Made by a program: the position numbers and the translations under genes. Shown in pieces: positions 39,410-51,200 of a stretch of 64,000 bases of DNA. The notes under the pieces are model-generated. The model saw only the letters and a list, made by a program, of their open reading frames with translations. It was not told the origin of the DNA and searched no databases. The stretch is from Sphagnum magellanicum (lineage: Eukaryota; Streptophyta; Sphagnopsida; Sphagnales; Sphagnaceae), in NCBI GenBank assembly GCA_021904315.1, contig CM038907.1, positions 22,637,223 through 22,701,222 on the forward strand. The letters run 5' to 3'. How positions within the stretch are numbered: position 1 is the stretch's first letter; each line of letters starts with the position of its first letter.

Positions 39410-40280
39410 TCAGCTTCTTGAGCCCATTCCATGTCAAAGTTATTTCCATGGATAGTGCATAGGTTATGAAAACAAATGCAAGTCATAACCATATCTAGTA
39501 TATTTCATAATGACATATCCAATCTTTTCAATAGGATCTTCCATCGTCCTTTCAAAATTTCAAAAGCCTTTTTCACTACCATTCAAGTATTAGATTGTAT
39601 GAAGTTGAATATGCTTTTGCTCTTCACAATCCTTCTTTCTCACCTTTGAATGGGGAATCAATTTCAATGGCAAAAATGTGCCCTTCATTATTTTCTTAGC
39701 AATGTCGAATTTTTGAAACAATGTCAAATCATGGTAGCAACTAGCCTGTCCAAAATCATAGTTTCAAAACTTACATTTTGCATTAACCACACCTTGTAAT
39801 AAAACTAGATAGGAGCCTTTTCAACAATAGTAAGAAGTTAACATAGATGGTGCAATAATCGAAACGTGACTACCATCTACTACCCCAAAAACATAAGATA
39901 TGCTTCGAAGTTCTTCAAATTCATTTGTCATTCTTCTTATGCTACTAGTTAATTTTTATATCACTAAAGGTTTTCAATGTTTTCTAATACAAAAGTCTCT
40001 TACAATGATAAATGCAATGCTTTCAACCACTTCATACACTTCGCCACACATTTGTAAAGTGTTACCACTACTTAAATGAAACAGGGTGATGGTTATTTGT
40101 GTTTCAAATGGAATGCAAGATTTCATATGAAGAATTGCCCTACCCAATGATAGAGCTACAATATTACACAAGTAATGAAAAATTTTGGGAATTAACTTTG
40201 TTCATTGCTTGAACATCTTCACCGTATAGCCACTCAAAAGTGAAGTGGGAGCATATTAACTTTTGAAGCCACTTGTTCAT
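39410..40280 (-). mobile_element. PIF/Harbinger transposase relic (element 2)
   Basis: Minus-strand blocks in N to C order: IPFETQITITLFHLSSGNTL (about 40120-40060), FEELRSISYVFGVVDGSHVS (about 39925-39870), GVVNAKCKF and YDFGQASCYHDLTLFQK (about 39790-39700), KAFEILKGRWKILLKRLDMS (about 39570-39510), then MTCICFHNLCTIHGNNFDME (about 39485-39425). These are HARBI1-type signatures, including the region around the first catalytic Asp (VVDGSH) and the second (CYHD). Several stops and frame changes show it is inactive. It is convergent with the trihelix-like fragment at 38604. Confidence 0.82.
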
Positions 40281-41254
40281 AACTCCATACAAATCTCTCT
40301 CTTGCTACTCCATTTACTTCCGTAATGAAAACAACCATCATCATCATTGCACTATATTATTAATGAAGTGCAAGTTGTCACAATTATAATAATAACATGA
40401 CAAATCACCATGAAAAACACTAAGAGTTACAAGAATATTGTGTGTATGCTCATTCATGGTGGTAGAGGACATGGTGCCCAACAGAAAAAAGTTTTCCTCA
40501 AAAACTATGGATTTCATAGCAACTTAGAGAGCTCTCAACAAAGATTCATGTTTCGGCTTAAATCATATTCTCTTATGTTTCCAATGCCAATTTCCAACAC
40601 AAGTAGTTAAACTGCATGGAATATTTCTAAGAGAAATGCAAAGTATAAGATGCTAATAGAAGGATGAATTCCGAGGCAATTTTTGGCTTTTTGACAGTGT
40701 GGGCATGTGGAGAAAAAAACCTAATCTAAGTATATGCTCTCAATATCAAGACTATATTAGGGGTTCTACACATAAGAAAAAAATTTGAGAAGATTGATTT
40801 GTTAGTTCTTTTGACAAAAGAACCCAACTGGCTGGACAATCCTGCTTGAAAGGATCCTGGCTTTTGCTCCAACTTGCCCTACTCAATTGGTGCAAATTGA
40901 TTACAGATCTGCAGAGTCAGAGTGAGATCAAATTCATAAAGTGTTTTGACCCCAACCTTTCTCAGTGACTTGCACTGCACTGTTTGGCTTCTTGTCGCTG
41001 GTGATATGCAGCACAAACACTTGAAACGAAATCCTGAAACCTCTTGAGAACATACGTCTTTTTGTCAGTTGGTGAACTCAGCATCTGAGCACCTATGGCC
41101 TTGAGAGGCATCACCTTCAGTTGCAGATGTTGTTTCTTGCACCAAAAGAAGCCATCTTGTTTAGTGGGATATGATCAAAAGGCATGTAAACAATAATATG
41201 CTCCCACTCAAAAACACAGAGAAAGAAAGCAGATACTGGTGTGGCAATCCAAAG
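40281..41254. other. transition from transposon desert to gene island 3
   Basis: No gene seen. From about 40,800 composition matches the gene islands and probably includes the VPS26 3' UTR. Confidence 0.5.
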
Positions 41255-44200
41255 CTACTCCAGTCGATACATGGTGATTTCTTGCTGCTTGAAATATCGT
41301 CGGTCTTCCTCATCCACTAGCACCAAATTAAGGTAGTACTTCACACTAAACTTGTTGTTGATGTTGCGGTAAGTGGGTGTCAAATCATATGGACTCAGGA
41401 ATAACCGTATGGGTATAGACTCCCCTGCACCAATGATTTTCACATGGCAATCAGTCAATTTTTGCATGGAAACCAATCATGTATGGAGGGCAAAAGGGAT
41501 AAAGTTGGGCTGATGTTGCGTTTAAGCTCCCAATCAGCCAATAAGTTGAGAAACTGAATGTTAAACATTCAAAGTCAAGACTCCAAAGTGAGCGGAAGGC
41601 ACAAATTGGCTAGTCAATATCTAAACCCAGATTCCACAAGTCAATGGAAATACCACGAACTGGAGCGCCATCCATAATCTCATACTTAGCCAGAGTCTCG
41701 CTCTCATTGTAAGTGTTTGGTCCAGATCCTGTCGACTCTCGTCGTCTTACTTCAAGCTCCATGTGCTTTATTTTGATCCGCACTAGCAAGAAGTAAATCT
41801 TTCCCACTATCACATCCTTCAGATGGTATCTGCGGAAATGACACATCCAGTCCAAGTGTGAACAAATTGTCACTTCAATTTGGCGTGCACAATTTGAAGT
41901 CACCAGTGACACATGATGAAATTGCATCAGGCTGGTCACTGCATGTGCTATGTAGCATACAAGACTTGTACAGTTATAACAAGCCAGTGTGGACTCTGAA
42001 AATCCTGTGTCATCAATGAAATTCTGGGAAAAATAAAATATAAGAACCATGAACAAGAGATCCAGGAAAACTGTATCTCACTTGCTTTTGCTGTATTCAA
42101 ACTCAATGTGTAGGCAGTCCTCAATCCCAACCTCCATCTGACTTTCACACCCATCATTTTAGCCAAGAAACTAGAAGCCAGAAAAACCACATAAATAGCC
42201 CTAATGGCTTTGCCCTGTACATGGATCAATCCACTACTTTAACCCCTAGGTCCTAAATGAGGAACTCCTTTCTCTCCCAAAATTATGTTCCTTGTCTCCA
42301 TGATACAGAAACTTTGAGGGGACTACACTAAATACTGGTGTTGAAGAATAAATCAGAGAATACAAGCTCACCTTGATGCTGTTATTGATCTCAGGTTGTG
42401 GTGAGTAGTTATGTACCTGCACCAAATTTATTCCAGGTGTATCTTAACCTGTCACTACTTCTCATGAAAGAAAAGATAGTGCAGACTTCACACAGTAATT
42501 GCTACTTTAAAACACTTATGAAAGGCCTTACCCAAAAATCTCTGTACTCCACAATGTTGGTTGCATAACTGCGACTGATTGTCACTTTCAGCACATATCT
42601 GCATGCAGAGGCAAGGATGGAAATCACATGATGGGCTCTTCACAGATAATCACAAAGCTGCAGAAACTCTTTATAAAACCATGAACATCTAATGTGGAAC
42701 TTGTAGTGAAAGATTCCCTTGCATTTATCCCTGCAAGACATAGGAAAGCAGAGATGGCTAACATAGAATCAAGTAATCTCAAGATCTCCTAACCCACCTC
42801 CAATCATGGCCCCATCACCAACCACCCCAAACTAGACCTTAAGATAAACCACTGTGCTTGGATTGATTTGTCATAGGGCAGCATACTGTACCTGAGTCTG
42901 ACATTGACACCATTGTAGGATTCATACTGCATTTCAACTGTGGAGAACTCAAAAGGGTAGGTCTTGCATTCCAAGATTTCACCAGGCACATCAAGCTCTC
43001 TGACTGTATTGTTCCCCCAACCATACAGGCCTCCCTTTGTTACTTCAGTTTTTCTTGCACATAAGTTGTGATGACTTTGTAAGTATTGAGAATTTCAGAT
43101 CCATCAACATGTTAGTGAACAGGATAAAGAGAAGATCCAACCCTAAAGAACACAGAAAAACCTGAGGAGCCATTTAAATAATGACAACAGTCACAAAAAC
43201 GGTTAAGTGACCTGCAACAGCAACATGTATAGTGTGACTGGCTACCATAACATCCCAAGTCACTTCCTCAGCTCTCAGCAGTGAATGATGGTGAATGTCA
43301 TACATTAGTCAACATACTGAGTTTCTATCAATACACTGGCAGTAACAGGAAGACTGAGCCATGATGCTGGCTACCTCAACAAAATGTGGAAACAAAGGGG
43401 ATGACCAGGGAAAATAAGAAGAAAGAGGAACATGAAAAGAGAAAGAACAAAAACAAGAACCAAATGAGGGAAGAGAAAGAGAAAAGGATTTAGCAAAACA
43501 GAGAAAAGAACAATACTTTGCAAAGATCCCCACTCATAATTTGAAAAACCCTTCAAATAGTCATTTTGAAGATTCCAAAGGCAGGAACACCAGACAGACA
43601 TCTTTGTTTGTTACGCAAATCTCTGGTTCATTACAAGAGAAACTTCAAAGAGTGATTTATTCTTTTAGAACGCTAATTAAGCTTGCCATTTGAGCTATGT
43701 AAACGCATTTGAGATATAAATCGGGAAAAAAATGACTATTGACCATTCCAAATTTGGCAGTTCCTGGAATATTGGAATCCACGTGAGGCATATGCATCAT
43801 GCTAATATCTGCATATTTGCTGTGGACACTTGTAAGAATGTCAATGTTCAATCCTATTGAGTCCTTTGCTAATTGAAAAATCCAATAAATTTCAAGAGAG
43901 CCATTAGATAAGTCATTATAATTGAAGAGTAGGTCTTCCAATAACATGGATGGAAGGAGAATTCACAGCTTACCAAGAGAGGTGAAGTCATAGAAACTGC
44001 CCCTGTCAAAGTAGAGCTCTGCACATGCATCACACACAATGTTCATTGAACAAAGAATCTTCTTCTGTATTTGTAAGGTCACAACAGAAATATTCCAAAA
44101 CTTGCAACAGTCGTTGAGCAAAAAAGCTTCATTTCATCAAACATGTGAAAACATTTTCAAAAGTACAAAAACTTCTTACAGTTTCAGTCAACCTGAATAG

Positions 44201-45324
44201 AACTGAGAGATGGCCCAAGAACAGGGTTATAGAGATGTTAGATCTCACAACATGTCAGCAGATAGGAAAAAGAGAAGACACAATGCTATGAAACAGAAAA
44301 AAAAACAGAGGAAAAGTGAGGAAAGTTTAGAACAACAGTGACCAACTATGCAAGAAGGAACAGTACCTATTTGACCCAGAAGCTCAATCTTCACCCCCAA
44401 GTGCTCCACCTTCTTACCTGGCAAGGGTTCAATGCGAACCTGCAATCACAAAATACAACCAATTGATACACAGAATTTTGACAATTTACAGATTCCTTGA
44501 CAATGGAAAAACACACCTAATCTTTTCCTTCTCCTTCAACCAGGGAAGGGATTGGAACTCAAAATTCCCAAAACAGCTCATTCAAATGTCCATGTGGCAA
44601 AGGTATGAGGCTGAAAATCAGGGAACTCTATTTGGTTTCAAAAGTGACAAATACTGAAAAACTTCTGACAAAAAAAAGCCACCATGATGACAAGAATAGT
44701 TTCTGAAGAAGAACTTACCTCCCCAGCAACACTGTCTTGGCCGAGGAACAAAGGTACCATAACAACTTGCCCATTTTCCTTCTTCACAGATGCCTGCACA
44801 AACAAGACAACAATCTTGTGCTTATATACATAATAAGCTAGTAGTAGTCTATTACAGCAACAACAGCGTAGAAACCCCACATGTGATAGATATCACAAAT
44901 GCCCGCATCCACTGATGGAGGATTTGAGCTCCTTTGCAAGTGCAACCATTTTGTTGTCAACCAAAGATTTGCATCTCTGCTTGGATGCAGAATCATGACC
45001 CAAGAGCATCACAATTCTTCCCAATCTGTTGACAGACTTTAAGCATCTTTCAAACACCATGGCATAATCAACACCTCATTGCAGCAAAGTGAGTGTGTGC
45101 ATTATCTTTTTCTTTCACATACCAAAAGCCTGAGATTTCCCAGCAGCAGGTGGGTGGGAGCATTACTTACCTGCTTTCGTGTCTCTGCATCAGAGAACTC
45201 AATGCCAACTTTGCATGGTGGCCCAAAAGCTCCAACCAGAAAGTTCTGCAACACAGACTTGCAAAAAGAAGGGAAAAAAACATCACTCACTAGTATCAGA
45301 ATGACTATGCAAAGAACCAACCAT
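41255..45324 (-). CDS. VPS26: retromer subunit VPS26, about 11 exons
   Basis: Arrestin-fold subunit of the core retromer, which recycles vacuolar sorting receptors from endosomes. Exons (minus): a tentative 45324-45322, then 45245-45171, 44793-44719, 44439-44367, 44018-43974, 43003-42892, 42598-42532, 42416-42372, 42137-42082, 41829-41654 and 41424-41255. From the second exon on, every phase fits. The product is about 298 residues (Arabidopsis about 302): NFLVGAFGPPCKVGIEFSDA, KKENGQVVMVPLFLGQDSVA, KKVEHLGVKIELLGQIELYF, DRGSFYDFTSL, VPGEILECKTYPFEFSTVEM, YNGVNVRLRYVLKVTISRSY, NNSIKMEVGIEDCLHIEFEY, IYFLLVRIKIKHMELEVRRR, FSVKYYLNLVLVDEEDRRYF, ending KQQEITMYRLE. The start is the weak point. ATG|GTTGGT at 45324 would be a three-base first coding exon joined to AAC TTT (MNFL..., as in the family's MN-); another upstream first exon is possible. 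Confidence 0.93.
43105..43612 (+). repeat. dispersed repeat family R, copy 4 in a VPS26 intron
   Basis: Lies in the 970 bp VPS26 intron 43004-43973. Shares with copy 1 the ordered blocks AACAGGATAAAGAGAA, CAACCCTAAAGAA, GCAACATGTAT, GTGAATGTCATAC, ACAGGAAGACTGAGCCATGA, GAAGAAAGAGGAACA, CACTCATAATTTGAAAAACC and TTGAAGATTCCAAAGGCAG. A further partial block (about 44175-44300, the next intron) matches the left part (14740-14930). Confidence 0.75.
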
Positions 45325-45640
45325 CAGATAAGTGTGCCATAGACTTAGGGTTTCAGCTGGCACCAGTAAAAGAGCTGCAAATGCTCCCTTGCTTCCCTGG
45401 AGAATCCAGCTTCTGGTTTCACTTAAAGAAAGCTCAGCTGACAGAGAAAAGCTACATCAGAAGAGAGAAGCTCACAATGACAAGAAAAAGCTACAACTGA
45501 CGAGAACAGTTCACAACAGTCTAGGGTTGCAACCGATTGCAAGAACGGAACAGAGAGAGAACCAGCCAGCTATCGATCGCAGCCAGACCCTTGCTTTCCG
45601 GCTCTCCAGTTGCGATTGTCTGTGAAACTTGGAAGAAAAA

Positions 45641-45644
<4 letters not shown>

Positions 45645-45709
<65 letters not shown>
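45645..45709 (+). repeat. (GA)n microsatellite
   Basis: 65 bp of uninterrupted AG units; the flanking AAAG/AAAC runs continue to about 45770. It lies in the probable VPS26 5' leader or promoter. Confidence 0.95.
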
Positions 45710-45711
<2 letters not shown>

Positions 45712-46259
45712 AAAGAACCGCGGTTGCAAAACACAAGAAAGAAAGAAAGAAACAAACAAACAAACAAACAACATGGGGAAAGAAGAAAAGGATGGAGCTA
45801 AGGACCATGTCTGTCTGGTGTGCCGAAGACTAACACGTCGTGATGCGCCTTTCGTCTCAATCTGCGTTACGTCTCACTCAAGGATCCTCCCTGGGCCTCC
45901 TTCTTGTTCTTGATCTTGTTCTTCTGATGATGACGGTGATGGTCCTTCTTTCCCTCCACAAGGCACAGGAGAAGAGAGACGATTCTCAAGAAGGAAGACG
46001 GACAGAATAATGAGTCGAGGAAACGGAAGCTGTTGACAAAAGAAAACGCCCCCGCGTGCGCGTGCGCGCTCTCCAGAAGTCGATCAAGAATAACTCCCAC
46101 ACACTTGCAAGTGCTTGAAACCTAGAAAGCCGACGAAAGTGCGTTCACAGGAACACGCGGGAAACAAGGGTCCGCCAGTTCGTCAGATCAACAGCTTCCG
46201 ACGTTCCAATGCCCCTTGATCGATCGAGCGATCACCGAAGGCGACGCCTTCTCTCCGGG

Positions 46260-46261
<2 letters not shown>

Positions 46262-46299
<38 letters not shown>
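46262..46299 (+). repeat. (TC)n microsatellite
   Basis: 38 bp of TC units in the probable leader of the SUMO protease gene. Confidence 0.95.
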
Positions 46300-46301
<2 letters not shown>

Positions 46302-46842
46302 GTTGTCGTTAGGGAAGGGAAGTTCGAAGGTTTCGCCCGCTCGGACAGCTCGGACATGCCGAAACCGTCGTCGTCGTCGGCGGCGTGGGTCCCTCTTCTC
46401 CGTTCTCCCTTCCTCTCGCTTCCCCGCGAGCGGAACGTTCGCATTTCAGGTGGTGGTACTTCAGGACAGCATATTTCCGAGCAAGTTTCAAGCTTCTCTT
46501 CTTTTGGGGTAAGTCTCTTCTTCTTTCGATTCTTGTCGGGAGCTTGCCGTAATAGTGCCTCGCATTGGGGTAGTTGCTGCTATCGCTTGCTTTCTCGGAA
46601 TGTCTTCTTCTATCTGCGGCGGGTACAAGAGAGGTTTTGTGTGATTCTTCCGGGAGCGGATTGAAGAAAGAACTGCTATCTGTGTGTGGTATGGGACTAG
46701 GGTTTGGAGGGAGTCAAGAAGCTTGTTGTTGCTGGCTTCTTCTTCTTCGTCAGTAGTATGTGAGCAAGAAAGACGCGTGCAAGAAGAAGCTTGCGCTTGC
46801 GTGCGTGAAACCCTCGCTCGCAGAGACGGGAATCCTTTGAGG

Positions 46843-48202
46843 ATGGGCGGTGGTAGTGTGCTGAATGAGTCGCATCTACAGTCTTCGCGGAAGCGGCCGC
46901 ATTTGTTCAAGATGCAACATCAAGGTTCTTCTTCACATTTTCTTCCGCACTCTTCTTCTTCTTCAGGAGGACCGCCGCCGCTGCCGCAAAAGGCTTCGGC
47001 TTCTTCTTCTTCTTCGGGAGGTAATAACAACAACGACCAGCATCATCATAGTTTTGTTTCCTTGGGATATGGATATGGCGTGGAAGCCAGTTTCCTCGAG
47101 CCATTTGAGAAACGGTTGAGAACGCTGGTGAGTAGTCCTCGTACTCCTCCTCCTCCTCTTCTTCTGCGAGGCCACCAGGAATGGTTCTCTTCATCTTCTT
47201 CCTCTCATGGCAATGGCATTGCATCACCTGCGGTGGTAGGAGAATGGTTCAAAGAAAAACTTGTAGTGAATACTCCTTGGCATCGAGGAGGAGGAGGAGG
47301 AAGAGAAGGACCAACACCTCAGCTCCGATTTCTTTCACCTGCTCTGCCAAGTTCTACTGTGAAAGAGGTGACAAGGGCAAGGAAGCAATGGGAAGCAAAG
47401 CTGCAATCCTCCAAAGTACTAGCACAAGAGGCTCTGAGCAGCATTAGAAGAAGACCAGCAGAGGCGGGTCTGAGACTCACAGATGCTCCTCATCATGAGC
47501 CACTGTATCAGCAGAAGGACTTGGAGATGAGACGGGAGTTAGAGGATTACAAGCGGGTTGTGAACATGGTGAATTCCATGGTTCCACTTACAAGTGATGA
47601 AGGAATTGCATCTGTCTCTTCGCCCTTGAATATCCTCCGAAGGCACAGCAGCAACCTACAACAGGGGCCAAGCCGGCTGTTCAGCATTCAACAAGATGGA
47701 GTAGGTTCTCCTCCAACAAATGGCACAGCTTGGAGCCTTCCAGGAGCTTCTGGTAGATCCTCTTTGCAAAGAAAGAAGGGGGTTTTGTTTTGGCAATTTT
47801 TCTTTGGTATTCCATCACCCAAGAAGCTCTTGTGTTGTAGGGGAGAAGGGAAAGGAAAGGGTACTACACTTACATACCCAGTTTGTGTTTTGCCCATTGA
47901 CAATTTGTCTCCAGGAAGCCACAGTAGTAAACCACAGACACAAAATGGTGATAATGGAGGAGAGGGAGTTTCTGGAGATGATACCACAAAAGGCACAGAG
48001 AAGGAGATCAGTGGGGCTCTTGCCTGGAAAGCATTGCTGGCAAAGGCATACAATCATACAAGAGAGGCTCGGCTCAAGACATTCGACAATGATGCAGACT
48101 ATCTCAGTACTCATCTGAAGAATTTGCAGATCACACGAGAGGAACAGACAGCAAGAAGGGAGAAACAGAGGCAGGCCAAGAAATTTGAAGAAAAGGTAAT
48201 AT

Positions 48203-48251
<49 letters not shown>

Positions 48252-51200
48252 TTCAGCTGTCTGTGTAGCATATTGTATATACCTGTTATATGATATGCAG
48301 AGGATAAAAACATGGAATATGTTAACTCCCCATTTTTTATAGACAAACAAACAACATTCTCAAACAAGAATATGTGAATTTCATCAATCAATGTAAGCAC
48401 TACTGCTGTATGAGGGATGACCACAACCAGATATACTGGCTACCATATTGCATCTTTCTGTGTGAAACAGACTGTACACACAACAACATATCATCTACTC
48501 ATCTCAGAAATTGACAGGTAGACAGACTTCTGTGATGTAAGATTGGATGGGACCAGAGTTAGTTTCTTGCACATGAGAGAACTGTTTTGTCTTTAGAGTG
48601 GTTTTTGAAAGGTTTTGTGATTTCAGACGTATCCCAAGCAAGCTATCAAATTTAGCTATGGAATGACGTACCTGAACTGAGTCAGAGATACAGGCTTTTA
48701 CATCTTCTGATTGTCATGTGCCACCTTACTTGTGCAGTAGGAATGCACTCTAGTTCTAAAAAAGTTACAATGGTGCACACTGCATTGCAGACTTTGTAGT
48801 CTTCCCATGAGTTTGTACTGGTACTGCAACTCATGGGAAGACTACAAAGTTCATAACATTCTCTGAATCTCTGCATATTCCCCATACTCATCATATCCTA
48901 TTTTCTGTTCTGCTCTTTCAAAGCAGACATAAAACACCTTGAAGGTCATAGGTGATTTTTGCTTCTCTCTCTTGATTACTTGGTAACCTAGGGCCAGGGT
49001 AAACTCAGCAAACTTGAAGGAGAAGAGAGCCTTATGTGCTTTGCTGTTTACAGTTTCATTGATTTACATGCGTTGTAGACTGTGTGGCCCCTAAATGCTC
49101 ACTGTCAGTTTGGTCTCCAACCTCTAAACCTGAAACTCAAGGTTTATTGCATGGAGAAGTTGATCTAATGGCTGGCTTTCATTGTAAAACATAGCTGAAA
49201 ATGCTTTGACTCTTGGATTGATTCATTTGCATTCTCCCACAGAGTGAAGCATTTACTCCACTTTCAAGGGAAGCAGAGGAGGCAGTCGACAATGCATTAC
49301 GAAGGTCTGACAGGTCAGTTATTAGGAGTAAATGAGGGTAGGTTATCTGCAACTTTTGTCATGGTGAGTTTGTTTATACAGATAATGAAGGAGAAATGTT
49401 TTGGACAGTCTGGTGTAATGGATCTTACAAAAAGCTATGTCTGTTTGTGCTAGCCACATCAGATTTTTTTATAATTATCAATACTCACTGGATTGAGCTG
49501 ATAAAGTTGGTGGGGAGTTATGGCAGCTAGTCACTGCTGTTTGTGATGAAAGCAATGGTCTCATACTATGTGAGCAATACTCATAATGTTATGACCACAC
49601 TCATTCTAGTTCTGTTAGTTTTTTGGTTTTGTTGGAGTTGGCTGAAGGGTTACCTTCCAATTCAGAGCATGTTCAGTATGTGTGGCTGCAGAGATTACAT
49701 GTTTCAGGGTATGCCAGTGCAAACTTGAATCTTTGACAGGCACCTAATGTATTGTGTTTGTCAGGAATGAGGTTCTTGCTCTTCATGACAACTCCAACAT
49801 AGAGGTGACAAGGGCTGTCATTCAGTGTCTTCTGCCAGGTGCATGGCTCAACGATGAAGTAAGAGTCAAACCATTGATGTCTGGATCAGTTGAACTAGCC
49901 ATATCAGGTTTACATTGGAGTCATCTAGTTGCCCAATATTTGTGCTTGATCCAGGTTCATGAGATTGTGGTAGTTGTGAGAAGCTTGTTTCTAGGAGTAG
50001 TTACAGGCAATGATCTAAGGGGTCAAAACAAGATTGTGGACCAAAGAGTATTTTTGTGGATCTAGTATTTAGAAGAGCAAAATTGGAGACTGCAATTGCA
50101 AAATGTGGCCATGTGCTTCCAGCTCTCCAGGAGGTTTTTGCGTTGCAGCATTTTCACATCACAGACAGGTTTTCTGGATTCCACCATCCTATACTTTGCC
50201 CACATGTGTGAAGAGATTCTAAGTTGTCAGTCTTTGTGTGCAGGTCATCAACCTATACATGGAACTACTGAAAGAAAGGGAGAATCGGGAACCAAAGAAA
50301 TTTTTGAAGTGCCACTTTTTCAATACTTTCTTTTACAACAAGGTTCTGTCACAACCATAGGGTGAATGGACTTGTCTGTGGAACATCCAATTGTGTCTCT
50401 ACAGTCTTATGTAGTAATCAAGTGCTCGTTCTAGTGCTGACTACTGTTGAAACATGTTTCATTGAGCAGCTCTACAAGGATAAGCGAAGCTATGATTACA
50501 AATCAGTTCGAAGATGGACCACTCAAAAGAAGATTGGTTACAGTCTTGTGAAGTGTGACAAGGTGACTTTGATTCCTGTTCACAGACATAATGGCTTGGG
50601 CAGTTTCTTTCCTTCAGCTTCAAAGAATTGCATGTGTTTTTGTCCAAGCTCACAAGAATTTTGGTTTTGTATCCCTACAGATCCTGGTCCCAATCCACCA
50701 AGATGTCCACTGGTGCTTGGCAGTCATAAATATCCGTGACAAAAGGATTGAGTACCTTGATTCTCTGAAAGGTGCAGATGACACTGTTCTTCAAGTCCTT
50801 GTAAGCTGACCAGTTGCCATTACAACTGTGACTTTCCTCTGTTTATTGCACAAGTGCCAAAGTTCTGTGTTGATACTTCTCTTTTGTAAGGTTAGGTGAA
50901 AGAAGGATGCACGGGAAGAGAATTGTGGACTGTTGCCACAGGAACATGCTGGTCCCTTTACTCAGTTTGAAGGATTCTGAGAAGTTGTCAGAGGAGATTG
51001 AGTGATGATGTTAATTTTAACTCAAGCACTTGCTGGTTTTGGGAACATAGAATGGCAGGCATGGTATCTGACAGAGCAGAATTATAAGTGTGGTCAGGAA
51101 GAGGGAACTGGAAGGTTTCATGTGGCAGGGAACCCATAGATTCTTTGTGTGGTTCCACTATACTCTATAACCTCCACATTTGGCTTGGATAGGGAAGGTA

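Larger units (their letters stand above)
45325..46842. promoter_or_regulatory. divergent promoter/leader region of VPS26 and the SUMO protease gene
   Basis: Contains (GA)n at 45645-45709 on the VPS26 side and (CT)n at 46262-46299 on the protease side, so both leaders are CT-rich in their own sense direction. A CpG-rich stretch lies at about 46010-46450, likely the core of the shared promoter. An upstream frame from 46356 (102 codons, Ser-rich start) precedes the protease start, with a GGGGTAAGTC donor-like site at 46509. It is either a uORF or an alternative first exon. Confidence 0.6.

Noticed and set aside
45511-45913. Several frames encoding Arg-Glu or Leu-Ser runs
   Set aside because: They are translations of the (GA)n tract.
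46684-46842. N-terminal extension of the SUMO protease from ATG 46684
   Set aside because: In frame, but the added 53 residues look like translated leader and the family start MG fits 46843 better.
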